A stretch of 64,000 nt of DNA from Flagellimonas algicola. Its GTDB lineage: Bacteria; Bacteroidota; Bacteroidia; Flavobacteriales; Flavobacteriaceae. A program made the translations under genes and the position numbers. This document shows positions 1-10,571 of the stretch, in pieces; position 1 is the first letter of the stretch; every line of letters begins with the position of its first letter. The notes beneath the pieces were generated by a model that was given only the letters and a program-made list of their open reading frames with translations, was not told where the DNA came from and searched no databases. The DNA lies in the NCBI RefSeq assembly GCF_005937185.1, contig NZ_VCNI01000002.1:1178001-1242000 (forward strand), in the 5' to 3' direction.

Positions 1-600
1 AGCAGCCCGAACCCGTTTGGGTTGACTTTTGGTGACACCTCCGCGTCGGGAAGGCCAGTGGTTCACAATAAAATGAAGCTCTTCCTGATCCATCATACCC
101 CCAACAACAAGCTGGTCCCGGGTATAATCCCGTTCTCCCATTTCATCAAACAAGAGTAGCCTATGGCTTTTAAAGGAGGTAGGAATAAAAGCCGATTTTT
201 TATAAAGTAAGGCAACATCAATGCCCCGGGCATCAGGAGAGTCAAAGTGAACAATGCCGTAATCCTTTGCCTGTAAATTGGGATGATTCACCAAATCTTC
301 CAGTACCCCTTTATTCTCCACTTCACAAAGTCCCAGAATGTCAGGTGAGGTTCCAGTTTTTTCCTTACCTAATTTTGCTATGACCTGCGATATGTTCTTA
401 ATTTTTGCATCATAACGATTTTGGGTCCAATGATAGGCACCTTCCGGAGTACGGTCGTCATCAAAAATTAAGGTGTCGTTGGTGGTATCGAATAGATTTT
501 CAACATTGTAAAAGGCAATGGTTCTGATTTTGTAGCTTGCTTGATTTTGTCCATACAAACAGAAGGACACTAGCATGACAGAGTAGGTTAAAATTTTCAT
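1..600 (-). CDS. Secreted endonuclease/exonuclease/phosphatase family protein (3' end cut by window edge)
   Basis: Reading from an ATG at 600, the first 200 codons stay open to the window edge, so the C-terminus is missing. The protein opens with a signal peptide (MKILTYSVMLVSFCLYGQ). It then shows the hallmarks of the DNase I-like metal-dependent fold: FYNVENLFDT, CEVENKGVL, a DARGIDVALLY segment and NHWPSRRGG, which carry the metal-binding Asn/Glu and catalytic His residues of this superfamily. Members cleave phosphodiesters in nucleic acids or phosphomonoesters; the NHWPSR motif is typical of secreted nuclease-like members in Bacteroidota. It diverges from a TonB-dependent receptor and a DUF5689/lamin-tail lipoprotein, which suggests outer-surface processing of nucleic acid or another phosphorylated polymer. 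The fold is certain; the substrate is inferred. Confidence 0.85.
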   Translation of the reverse strand, partial: MKILTYSVMLVSFCLYGQNQASYKIRTIAFYNVENLFDTTNDTLIFDDDRTPEGAYHWTQNRYDAKIKNISQVIAKLGKEKTGTSPDILGLCEVENKGVLEDLVNHPNLQAKDYGIVHFDSPDARGIDVALLYKKSAFIPTSFKSHRLLLFDEMGERDYTRDQLVVGGMMDQEELHFIVNHWPSRRGGVTKSQPKRVRAA

Positions 601-707
601 TTGGGTTTTGTTTTCTGTACTAAAATTACTAAGATTGTTCGTTTTTCTTACAAAACAGCTAGTAATAACCCCAAATTTTATTCTGATTAACCTACAAAGG
701 CGAACAT

Positions 708-3446
708 ATGAGAACAGCCATGTTCTTTGTGCTGCTATGCTATACCAACCTTTTAAGTGGCCAGCACAGTACAGAAATTTCAGGAACCATAAAAGATGGG
801 TCCAATCAGGTTCCTGTTGCGAGAGGTTCTTTAAAAGTAGAAGGATTTCAAAAAGAATATCATACTGCAGTTGATGGTAGTTTTACCATTGCCCTGGATT
901 TTGAGGGGGACTTCATAATTCATATATCGGCCCCCGACTACTTGCCCAAAACATTCGAGCTTTTTCTTGAAGGCCAACCTGTTAGTTTGGGAGATATTTT
1001 TCTAGAAAAGGACATCACCCTTGAAAAAAATGATAATCTCATAACCTTGACTGATAACGAACTTTCAGATGATGAAGGTTTGTTTTCAGGATCCATGGGA
1101 ATGTTGCAATCCACTAGGGATATTTTTCTTACTCGCGCAGCTTTTGATTTTGGACAGGCATTTTTTAAGATTCGCGGTTATGACTCTCAGCACGGCGAGG
1201 TGTTGATCAACGGAATCCCTTTAAACAAAATCTGGGATGGAAGACCTCAATGGAACAATTGGGGTGGACTCAACGATGTAATCCGAAATCAGACCTATAC
1301 CCAAGCTTTGGAAATGAACCCAAATACTTTCGGTGGAATTTTGGGAAACACCAATATAGATACTAGACCTTCTGGATTTAGATCTGGTCTTCGAGTTTCC
1401 TCTTCCATGTCCAACAGAACCTACAGGAGTAGGCTGATGGCTACCTACAATTCAGGTTTACTGGCAAGTGGATGGGCTTACTCCCTTTCTGCTTCTAGAA
1501 GATGGGCTAATTCAGGCTATGTGGATGGCACTTTGTATGATGCCCAATCCCTTTTTGGTACTCTGGAATATAAATGGAACAAACAAAACAGTTTGGTCAT
1601 AAGTACAATTATGGCAAATAATAGAAGGGGTAGGTCGGCGGCATTAACTGATGAAGTTTTTGTATTGATGGGAAACCGATACAATCCGTATTGGGGGATT
1701 CAGAATGGTGAGATTCGAAACTCAAGGGAACGCAGGATTTTTGAACCCTTGTTTATGGTTAATCACTTTCTACAATCCAACAAAATGAATTGGACTACTG
1801 GAATTATGTATCAAAGCGGAAGTACCGCTAAGGATAGACTGGCTTACTTTAACACACAGAACCCCGACCCTACCTATTATAAATATGTCCCCAGCTTTCA
1901 TATTAATGGTTCTTTTGGTGCCGATTTTGTTAATGCGAATTTGGCAAAGGAAGCGTTACTGGACCATCCACAATTGGATTGGGGACAAATGTATGCCGTG
2001 AACAGAAATTCCCCAGATGATTCTGCCTCCTATGCACTTTCTGAGGATGTACAATACGAAGAACGGTTCATGGTTGCGAGCAATATGCAACTGAACCTTG
2101 GTGAAAGTTTAGAACTGGGTCTAGGAGCAAATATGGAAGTTTCAGGCATCCAGAATTTTAGTAGGATCAAGGATTTACTTGGAGCCGAATTTCTAGAGGA
2201 TAGTGATTCCTTCTCGTTAACACGAAATGATGTTTTTGGGAATCCAACAAAAACCGTGGGAGATAGGACAGGCTACAACTTTGAAATGAATTCCAAAAGA
2301 CTTGGGGGGTTTACGCAATTGCAAATCAAAAGGAAAAAGTGGAATGCATTTGTTTCAGGAGCACTGTCCCAAGGGAACGCCCAACGAAATGGATTGTTTC
2401 AAAATGAACGATACCCTGAGTACTCCTTGGGAAAAGGAGACAAAATTACCTTGGCAGGTCTAAGCGCGAAATCAGGAATGACCTATTTTTTAAATGGGAG
2501 GCACTGGATTATGATCAATGGCGCAAAAATCAATCGTGCTCCGGCACTTCAAAACCTGTTTGTGAACCCAAGGGAGAATAACGTAATTGTTCCTGAAGTA
2601 CAAAACGAAACTATATCCACAATTGATTTAGGTTACCATGTCCGGTTACCAGATTTAAAAGGGCGCATCAGTGCTTTCTATACTAGATTTCAGCACACAA
2701 CAGATGTCAATTTCTTTTTTGTGGATTCAGGCCTAGGCTCGGATTTTGTTCAGGAAGTGATTACAGGTTTGGACAAATTGCACAAAGGCTTGGAATTGGG
2801 TTTGGAGTTCAAGGCCTCCAACGAGCTTAAACTTTCCTTGGCCGGAAATTTAGGCAGCTATGTATATGCTAGCGACCCTAACATTCAGATTTATTTTGAC
2901 ACTTCCGGAAACGAGGAAGATTTAATTAATAAAGAAGGGAATGTGCCATTGGGAACAGCCAAAATCAAAGGATTAAAATTGGCCCAAGGACCACAAACAG
3001 CACTATCATTTGGAGTAGAATACAGAAGTCCAAAATATTGGTGGCTGGGGACAACGGCAAATTACATGGATCAAAGCTATGCAAACCTCAGTACCATAAA
3101 GCGTACCCAGAGTTTCTTGTTGGACCCTGATACACAGGAACCACTTCTGGGTGTTAGCACAGCTAATGTTGACAGATTATTAAAACAACAAAAGCTCGAG
3201 GAAATCTATCTATTAAATCTGGTAGGCGGAAAGTCCTGGTTGGTGAACAAGAAATACATAAGTGCTTTTTTGAGCGTGAACAATGTATTCGACTCGGTAT
3301 TCAAGACTGGGGGATATGAACAAAGCAGAAATGGGAACTATCAGCAAATGCTGCAAGATAATTTAAGCGGAACTCCATCTTTTGGTACCAAATATTGGCG
3401 CAGTTACGGGAGGACCTACTTTTTAAATCTTGCCATAAACTTTTAA
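708..3446 (+). CDS. TonB-dependent receptor with N-terminal carboxypeptidase-regulatory-like domain
   Basis: A 912-residue outer-membrane receptor. The signal peptide (MRTAMFFVLLCYTNLLSG) is followed by a carboxypeptidase D-like beta-sandwich at about residues 22-100 (ISGTIKDGSNQVPVARGSLKVEG), a plug domain at about 120-230 (FKIRGYDSQHGEVLINGIP) and a 22-strand beta-barrel ending in an aromatic terminal strand (YFLNLAINF). Such receptors import ligands using energy from TonB-ExbBD. No SusD partner is present, so it is not a classical glycan SusCD pair. Only 10 nt separate it from the downstream DUF5689/lamin-tail lipoprotein, indicating an operon, and the divergent gene encodes a secreted EEP-family enzyme. 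Transport of a nuclease product (nucleic-acid fragments or phosphate compounds) is an inference from neighbours. Confidence 0.88.
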   Translation: MRTAMFFVLLCYTNLLSGQHSTEISGTIKDGSNQVPVARGSLKVEGFQKEYHTAVDGSFTIALDFEGDFIIHISAPDYLPKTFELFLEGQPVSLGDIFLEKDITLEKNDNLITLTDNELSDDEGLFSGSMGMLQSTRDIFLTRAAFDFGQAFFKIRGYDSQHGEVLINGIPLNKIWDGRPQWNNWGGLNDVIRNQTYTQALEMNPNTFGGILGNTNIDTRPSGFRSGLRVSSSMSNRTYRSRLMATYNSGLLASGWAYSLSASRRWANSGYVDGTLYDAQSLFGTLEYKWNKQNSLVISTIMANNRRGRSAALTDEVFVLMGNRYNPYWGIQNGEIRNSRERRIFEPLFMVNHFLQSNKMNWTTGIMYQSGSTAKDRLAYFNTQNPDPTYYKYVPSFHINGSFGADFVNANLAKEALLDHPQLDWGQMYAVNRNSPDDSASYALSEDVQYEERFMVASNMQLNLGESLELGLGANMEVSGIQNFSRIKDLLGAEFLEDSDSFSLTRNDVFGNPTKTVGDRTGYNFEMNSKRLGGFTQLQIKRKKWNAFVSGALSQGNAQRNGLFQNERYPEYSLGKGDKITLAGLSAKSGMTYFLNGRHWIMINGAKINRAPALQNLFVNPRENNVIVPEVQNETISTIDLGYHVRLPDLKGRISAFYTRFQHTTDVNFFFVDSGLGSDFVQEVITGLDKLHKGLELGLEFKASNELKLSLAGNLGSYVYASDPNIQIYFDTSGNEEDLINKEGNVPLGTAKIKGLKLAQGPQTALSFGVEYRSPKYWWLGTTANYMDQSYANLSTIKRTQSFLLDPDTQEPLLGVSTANVDRLLKQQKLEEIYLLNLVGGKSWLVNKKYISAFLSVNNVFDSVFKTGGYEQSRNGNYQQMLQDNLSGTPSFGTKYWRSYGRTYFLNLAINF

Positions 3447-3456
3447 GGATGAGCAT

Positions 3457-4824
3457 ATGAAAATAAAAGTCAATGTTGTTTTAAAAGGATGGATCCTGTC
3501 AGCAATAATTTCAGCCTGCGTTCCGAATACCAATTTCGACGTACCAAAACCATACTGTGATAATGTTTTATCTGCCAATACAACTTTTCAAGAATTGGAA
3601 GGGATGTATTCTGGTGAAACTTTTCAGATACAAGAAGATTTGATAATTGAGGGTTATGTCATCTCTTCGGATGAAGAAGGCAACTTCTACAATGAAATTT
3701 ATTTGCAAGATAAGACCAAGGAACCCACAAAGGGACTTCTTTTGGAAGCTGAACTAAGTCCGGCGCACCTGCGTTACCCTCTTGGTAACAAGGTACTTAT
3801 CAAGCTAAAAGGATTGTTTTTGGGAATAAGTGGTGAAACCTTGAGGCTTGGCAGCTCGTTTACTTCCTTTGGCAATCTTTCCGTAGGACGCTTACCTGCA
3901 ATAAAAGTACAGGACCATCTTGTATCTGTATGTGAGGAAGGGGGATTGGTGACACCTACTCTAACAACTATAACACAGATGGATCAGGTGGGGTTAAATA
4001 CCTTGATCCAATTGAATGATGTGGAATTTGGTGAAGAAGAACTTGGCCTAAACTATGCAGAACCCCAAGAGGAGACCATTCGTGTCCTCCAAGATTGTGA
4101 GGAAAATAGAATTGAGTTATTGACCAGTGGTTATTCCGATTTTCAGGCCGAGTTGCTTCCGGAAGGCAATGGTAGTATCATGGGGATTTTAAAAAGGGAT
4201 GGTGAAAAGTATCAATTAGTTATAAGGGATGTTACAGATTTGGATTTTGCCAACGAGCGGTGTCCAGAGATTATTACTGAGTTTACATCCAAGGATGTTT
4301 TCATTTCGGAATTGGCAGATCCAGACAACAATACGGGTGCCCGTTTTGTGGAATTGTACAATTCATCCAACCAACCTCTAGACTTAAATCTGTGGACTTT
4401 ACGCAGATATACCAATGAAAAAACAGAGGTAAGCTCGTCAGTAGATTTATCGGGTTTTAGCATTGCTGCAAAAGGCACTCTTGTAATTTCACCCAATTCA
4501 GAGGAGTTTGAACTGGTTTATGGTTTCCCTCCTGATATACATGTTTCCACCAACAGTCCTGCAGACTCAAATGGCGATGACAATCTTGAGCTTGTGGATC
4601 CATTTGGAACCATAATAGACGTTTTTGGCGTGGTGGGCGAAGATGGCTCTGGAACCAACCATGAGTTTGAAGATGGTCGTGCGCTCCGGAACCTGGAGGT
4701 AACCCAAGGAAACCCAACTTATACTTTTGGGGAATGGTTCATTTACAACGATTCAGGAGATGCCGGGACAACCCACCAGCTCCAAAATGCCCCGGAAGAT
4801 TATACTCCAGGCCAGTTTAACTAA
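3457..4824 (+). CDS. DUF5689 and lamin-tail domain lipoprotein
   Basis: A 455-residue surface lipoprotein. The N-terminus has a lipobox-like LSAIISAC with Cys21 as the probable lipidated residue. Residues about 40-270 resemble DUF5689 (OB-fold-like, with IEGYVISSDEEGNFYNEIYLQD). Residues about 280-440 form a lamin-tail domain (VFISELADPDNNTGARFVELYN, then DNLELVDPFGTIIDVFG). Lamin-tail domains in bacteria are often found on secreted nucleases and surface proteins. It begins 10 nt after the TonB receptor and is probably co-transcribed, acting as its outer-membrane accessory in place of a SusD. Its stop codon overlaps that of the convergent SYLF gene: the four bases CTAA at 4821-4824 serve both. 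The exact ligand is unknown. Confidence 0.8.
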   Translation: MKIKVNVVLKGWILSAIISACVPNTNFDVPKPYCDNVLSANTTFQELEGMYSGETFQIQEDLIIEGYVISSDEEGNFYNEIYLQDKTKEPTKGLLLEAELSPAHLRYPLGNKVLIKLKGLFLGISGETLRLGSSFTSFGNLSVGRLPAIKVQDHLVSVCEEGGLVTPTLTTITQMDQVGLNTLIQLNDVEFGEEELGLNYAEPQEETIRVLQDCEENRIELLTSGYSDFQAELLPEGNGSIMGILKRDGEKYQLVIRDVTDLDFANERCPEIITEFTSKDVFISELADPDNNTGARFVELYNSSNQPLDLNLWTLRRYTNEKTEVSSSVDLSGFSIAAKGTLVISPNSEEFELVYGFPPDIHVSTNSPADSNGDDNLELVDPFGTIIDVFGVVGEDGSGTNHEFEDGRALRNLEVTQGNPTYTFGEWFIYNDSGDAGTTHQLQNAPEDYTPGQFN

Positions 4825-5357
4825 AACGGCTTATACCCAAACTTTTGTCCCCCCACGGAGGCATCGGCCATAAGGCCGGCTTTGGGTAGGGCAAATACGG
4901 CTACACCGTCCTTGTATTTGGCGTTAAAGGCAATCCCTGATTTCAAGGCAACCGCGCTGGTTTCCGCAGCAAATTGAAACTTTCCTTCTTTAAAGCGCTC
5001 CAGATCAACTGCGGTTTCAAAAAAGATAATCTCAATAATGGCCTGTCCACCCGCCTGGAACCCTACGTTCAATTTTTTAAGGTTGGCCATTCCAACAACT
5101 TCCCCATTTTCATAAACGGCCCCATTACCAGAAGCCCCTCCAATAATAAATCCACCTTTGCCCACATTGGGAAAAAGCACGTAGCCGGCAGAATTGTCAA
5201 AGAATCGCTGTAGACCCCTGTCTGCTTTCAAAAGGGATTTTTTGGCCCGCTTGGCATCGTTGATGATCTTACGGTCTTTTTTATTTTGGGCTGTGGCGGT
5301 AAATGCGAAGAGCATAAGGGCCACCAAGGCAAAGGATTTAATTAGTTTCATGTTCAT
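4821..5357 (-). CDS. SYLF/YSC84-domain lipid-binding protein, exported
   Basis: The start chosen is the ATG at 5357 (MNMKLIKSFALVALMLFAFTA), because it begins directly with a clean signal peptide; an upstream in-frame start would add 21 residues of uncharged junk before the signal. The 178-residue product has the SYLF signature: DAKRAKKSLLKADRGLQRFF, AGYVLFPNVGKGGFIIGGA, a GQAIIEIIFFETAVDLERFKEG segment and the terminal GQKFGYKP. SYLF domains bind phosphoinositides in eukaryotes, and bacterial members are periplasmic or envelope proteins of unknown role. It is convergent with the lamin-tail lipoprotein, sharing the last four bases. The family call is firm; the function is not known. Confidence 0.85.
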   Translation of the reverse strand: MNMKLIKSFALVALMLFAFTATAQNKKDRKIINDAKRAKKSLLKADRGLQRFFDNSAGYVLFPNVGKGGFIIGGASGNGAVYENGEVVGMANLKKLNVGFQAGGQAIIEIIFFETAVDLERFKEGKFQFAAETSAVALKSGIAFNAKYKDGVAVFALPKAGLMADASVGGQKFGYKPF

Positions 5358-5438
5358 GTTCTTTTTTATCCCATCAAAATTAAAAAATAAACACCGTCCA
5401 AAGAGGAAGGGGTTTGCCAATAATTGTTAAACAATGGA

Positions 5439-6053
5439 TCAATCCACGTTGGATGGAAAAAGCTTGTGATTCATCACCTCCTTCATTTGGCTAACATGTC
5501 GTTCCGTATGGCCAGACATGAATAGAACCAACTGGACTCCATCTATCGTTCCAAAAGGTAAATCATTGCTGTAAAGATTTCTTAGGTCATCCTCGGTGCT
5601 TTGCATATAAGAAATGTGCTCTTCCCTTTTGTCCAAGAAGGCCTTTAAAGTTTCATCAGGGGATCCAAATTTCCCGGAAGGCTCAAAAGGTTCGGCGGTT
5701 TTCACCTTGTTGGAACGGTCCAGGATGATGCCCATAAGTTGTTCGTCATTCATTTTTACAGAATCTTTCAGAGCTGGGTTGGGTCCGGCAGCCACTGTTT
5801 TTTGGATAAGTCCCCCAAAAGCATTTTCTGAAATGGTCAAATGCTCCACGCAATCTGCTATGGACCAAGAGCTTTCCTCGGGTTTAAAGGTCAATTGAGC
5901 TTGGCTCAACCCTTTCAAAACTTTGGACATCTGGTCCCGGGTTTCCTTTAGATGTTTAACCACCTTCTTCCGATCATCGTTGGAAAGTTTATTGGTATCT
6001 GCGCTGAAGCTAAATAATAGCAGTGCAACTAATGGCAAAATCATTTTTTTCAT
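5439..6053 (-). CDS. DinB-family protein with signal peptide
   Basis: A 204-residue protein with an N-terminal signal peptide (MKKMILPLVALLLFSFSADT) followed by a four-helix DinB/YfiT-like domain: HLKETRDQMSKVLKGLSQAQLTFKP, then SIADCVEHLTISENAF with the conserved first His, and LFMSGHTERHVSQMKEVMN with the second metal-ligand pair HxxRH. The three-histidine metal site of the DinB_2 superfamily therefore looks intact. Superfamily members include thiol-dependent metalloenzymes acting on bacillithiol or mycothiol adducts, but exported members in Bacteroidota are uncharacterised. It stands alone, with its promoter in the 317-nt gap it shares with katG. Confidence 0.8.
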   Translation of the reverse strand: MKKMILPLVALLLFSFSADTNKLSNDDRKKVVKHLKETRDQMSKVLKGLSQAQLTFKPEESSWSIADCVEHLTISENAFGGLIQKTVAAGPNPALKDSVKMNDEQLMGIILDRSNKVKTAEPFEPSGKFGSPDETLKAFLDKREEHISYMQSTEDDLRNLYSNDLPFGTIDGVQLVLFMSGHTERHVSQMKEVMNHKLFPSNVD

Positions 6054-8587
<2,534 letters not shown>

Positions 8588-8626
8588 GAAAGGCCTTTAA
8601 TAGAAAAGGAAAATTAAACCCAAAAG

Positions 8627-8661
8627 ACTGTCACGCCAACCAAGGTTGTGGCAGTTTTTTT
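8627..8661 (+). terminator. Factor-independent terminator after katG
   Basis: The arms ACTGTCAC (8627-8634) and GTGGCAGT (8648-8655) pair through one G-U. An inner AACC/GGTT pairing closes a tiny loop, with a GCC bulge, and a run of seven T follows at 8655-8661. It lies 40 nt after the katG stop codon, before the ankyrin gene, so read-through to that gene may be partial. Confidence 0.7.
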
Positions 8662-8679
8662 ATAATTTTAATTCATCAA

Positions 8680-9159
8680 ATGAGCAAGATAGAAAAGCTT
8701 TTCAATGCGGTAAGAAATGGTGATAAGGTTGCCGTTTCCACATTACTGGAAAATGACCTGACCCTTTTGGAAGCCAAAGATGAAAGGGGATCTACCCCAT
8801 TAATTTTGGCCACATACTACAATCAAAAGGAAATTACGGAATTACTCTTGGCCCATGGCGCCAGTATAGATGCTACGGATGGATCGGGCAATACCGCCTT
8901 ATTGGGCGTTTGTTTTAAAGGATATACGGATTTAGCTGAACTGCTGATCAAATCCGGAGCCAACGTGGACCATGTAAATAGCATGGGAGCCACAGGTCTT
9001 ATTTATGCGGTTACATTCAATAGATTGGACATGGCACAATTGCTCATCCAATATGGAGCTGATATTAACGTTAAGGATGGTAGGGGAAATACTGCATTGG
9101 ACCAAGCCAAAATGCAGGAAAATGAAGATTTGGTAAAATTATTGGAATCAAAAACGTAG
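8680..9159 (+). CDS. Ankyrin-repeat protein
   Basis: A 159-residue protein made almost entirely of four ankyrin repeats; examples are DERGSTPLILATYYNQKEITELLLAHGA and the closing DGRGNTALDQAKMQENEDLVKLLES. No signal peptide is visible, so it is probably cytoplasmic. It follows katG on the same strand. In other bacteria ankyrin proteins encoded beside catalase genes (AnkB next to katB in Pseudomonas aeruginosa) are needed for full catalase activity, so a role in KatG stability or haem loading is a reasonable inference from position. The 10-nt gap to the following Nudix gene suggests a shared transcript. The repeat assignment is secure; the partner is not proven. Confidence 0.88.
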   Translation: MSKIEKLFNAVRNGDKVAVSTLLENDLTLLEAKDERGSTPLILATYYNQKEITELLLAHGASIDATDGSGNTALLGVCFKGYTDLAELLIKSGANVDHVNSMGATGLIYAVTFNRLDMAQLLIQYGADINVKDGRGNTALDQAKMQENEDLVKLLESKT

Positions 9160-9168
9160 CCAAACCAT

Positions 9169-9792
9169 ATGGACTCAAAGGAACAGCTTAACCTCATCAA
9201 ACGAATAAAGGCCTTGGCCGAAGCCGGGTTGGTTTTTACCCAAGATGACTACGACAAGGAGCGTTATGAGGAACTTAAGAACATCAGCTTAAAGTTGATG
9301 GCGTTTGTTGCCGATGAACCCATGGAGGTGATACAGGACTTTTTTATGCCCCAACAGGATTATCCTACACCCAAGGTGGATGTAAGAGGTTTTGTCTTGA
9401 ATGAAAAGGACGAAATTTTGATGGCCAAGGAAAGTGTGGATGGCAAATGGACCATTCCAGGAGGTTGGGCCGATATTGGTATTACCCCATCCGAAATTGC
9501 CGTTAAAGAGATTGAGGAAGAGACTGGGTTAAAGACAGAGGTTGTCCGCTTTTTGGGCGTTTATGACAAACAGGTGCATCCGCACCCTCCTGAACCTTAT
9601 TATATCTATAAGTTAATGTTCCTTTGCAGAATCACTGGAGGAGAGTTAAAAGCGGGATTTGATATGCTTGATGCCGGTTTTTTCCCTTTGGACCAACTTC
9701 CAGAGCTTTCGCAAGAACGCATTTTGGAAAGCCAGTTAAAACATCTTTTTCAACTGGCAAAATCCTCTCGAACCGATGTTTATTTTGATTGA
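9169..9792 (+). CDS. Nudix hydrolase with N-terminal helical domain
   Basis: A 207-residue protein. Residues 1-60 form a charged helical domain (DSKEQLNLIKRIKALAEAGL) of the Nudix_N type found in ADP-ribose pyrophosphatase-like enzymes. The catalytic domain follows, with a Nudix box GGWADIGITPSEIAVKEIEEETGL (positions about 101-124 of the protein) that contains the metal-binding REExEE-equivalent KEIEEE segment. It hydrolyses a nucleoside diphosphate linked to another moiety; ADP-sugars are the most likely substrates by family. It starts 10 nt after the ankyrin gene and ends 5 nt before the nitrilase start, so katG's downstream genes ankyrin-Nudix-nitrilase may form a short operon. Confidence 0.87.
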   Translation: MDSKEQLNLIKRIKALAEAGLVFTQDDYDKERYEELKNISLKLMAFVADEPMEVIQDFFMPQQDYPTPKVDVRGFVLNEKDEILMAKESVDGKWTIPGGWADIGITPSEIAVKEIEEETGLKTEVVRFLGVYDKQVHPHPPEPYYIYKLMFLCRITGGELKAGFDMLDAGFFPLDQLPELSQERILESQLKHLFQLAKSSRTDVYFD

Positions 9793-9797
9793 CACCT

Positions 9798-10571
9798 ATG
9801 TCTGAAAAGCTAAAAGTAGCCCTGGTCCAGACGCCGTTGCATTGGGAAAACCCTGAAGCCAACAGGACAATGCTCGGTCACAAAATGGAAACAATCCAAG
9901 ATAAGTTGGACCTCATTGTGCTACCAGAGATGTTTACGACAGGCTTTACCATGACTCCACAAAACATTGACTCTTCTGAAGGAACCAAAACGATAAGTTG
10001 GATGCAGCAATGGGCCAAAATAACCAAGGCTGCAGTTGTGGGTAGTCTCGTTATCCATGAAAACGATCAAAACTACAATCGGTTGATTTTTGCGCACCCC
10101 GATGGGCAGGTGGATCAATACGATAAAAAACACACCTTTACCTTGGCAGGGGAGGACAAAGTGTATACGGCTGGAACTGAGCGGTTGATGATAGACTTCA
10201 AGGGATTTCGTATTTGCCCTTTAATATGTTACGATCTTCGTTTTCCAGTTTGGGCACGAAATACAGAAACCTATGACGTTTTGATCTACGTGGCCAATTG
10301 GCCCAAACCAAGAATTATGGCTTGGGATGCTTTGTTAAAGGCACGCGCCATAGAGAATATGTCCTATTGTGTTGGGGTTAATCGGATAGGAGTGGATGAC
10401 CTAGGTTACGAATATTCTGGACATTCTGCTGTTTATGATGTGCTTGGAGATACTCTGGCGTTTTCCGAAAAGGAAGAGATTCTTTATGTGGAGTTGGAGA
10501 GGGAACACATTACAACCTATAGAAATAAACTAAAATTCTTGAATGACCGAGATGAATTTAGTTTGAAATAA
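9798..10571 (+). CDS. Nitrilase-superfamily omega-amidase (YafV-like)
   Basis: The ATG at 9798 (MSEKLKVALVQTPLHW) was preferred over a TTG three codons earlier that would overlap the preceding stop. The 257-residue product has the Glu-Lys-Cys catalytic triad: Glu in LIVLPEMFTTGF, Lys in DKKHTFTLAGED and Cys in ICPLICYDLRFPVWAR. The fold and close spacing match YafV/omega-amidase, which hydrolyses alpha-ketoglutaramate and alpha-ketosuccinamate, a metabolite-repair step after glutamine transamination. It is cytoplasmic. Its 3' end overlaps the convergent Ig-domain lipoprotein gene by 14 nt. Confidence 0.9.
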   Translation: MSEKLKVALVQTPLHWENPEANRTMLGHKMETIQDKLDLIVLPEMFTTGFTMTPQNIDSSEGTKTISWMQQWAKITKAAVVGSLVIHENDQNYNRLIFAHPDGQVDQYDKKHTFTLAGEDKVYTAGTERLMIDFKGFRICPLICYDLRFPVWARNTETYDVLIYVANWPKPRIMAWDALLKARAIENMSYCVGVNRIGVDDLGYEYSGHSAVYDVLGDTLAFSEKEEILYVELEREHITTYRNKLKFLNDRDEFSLK

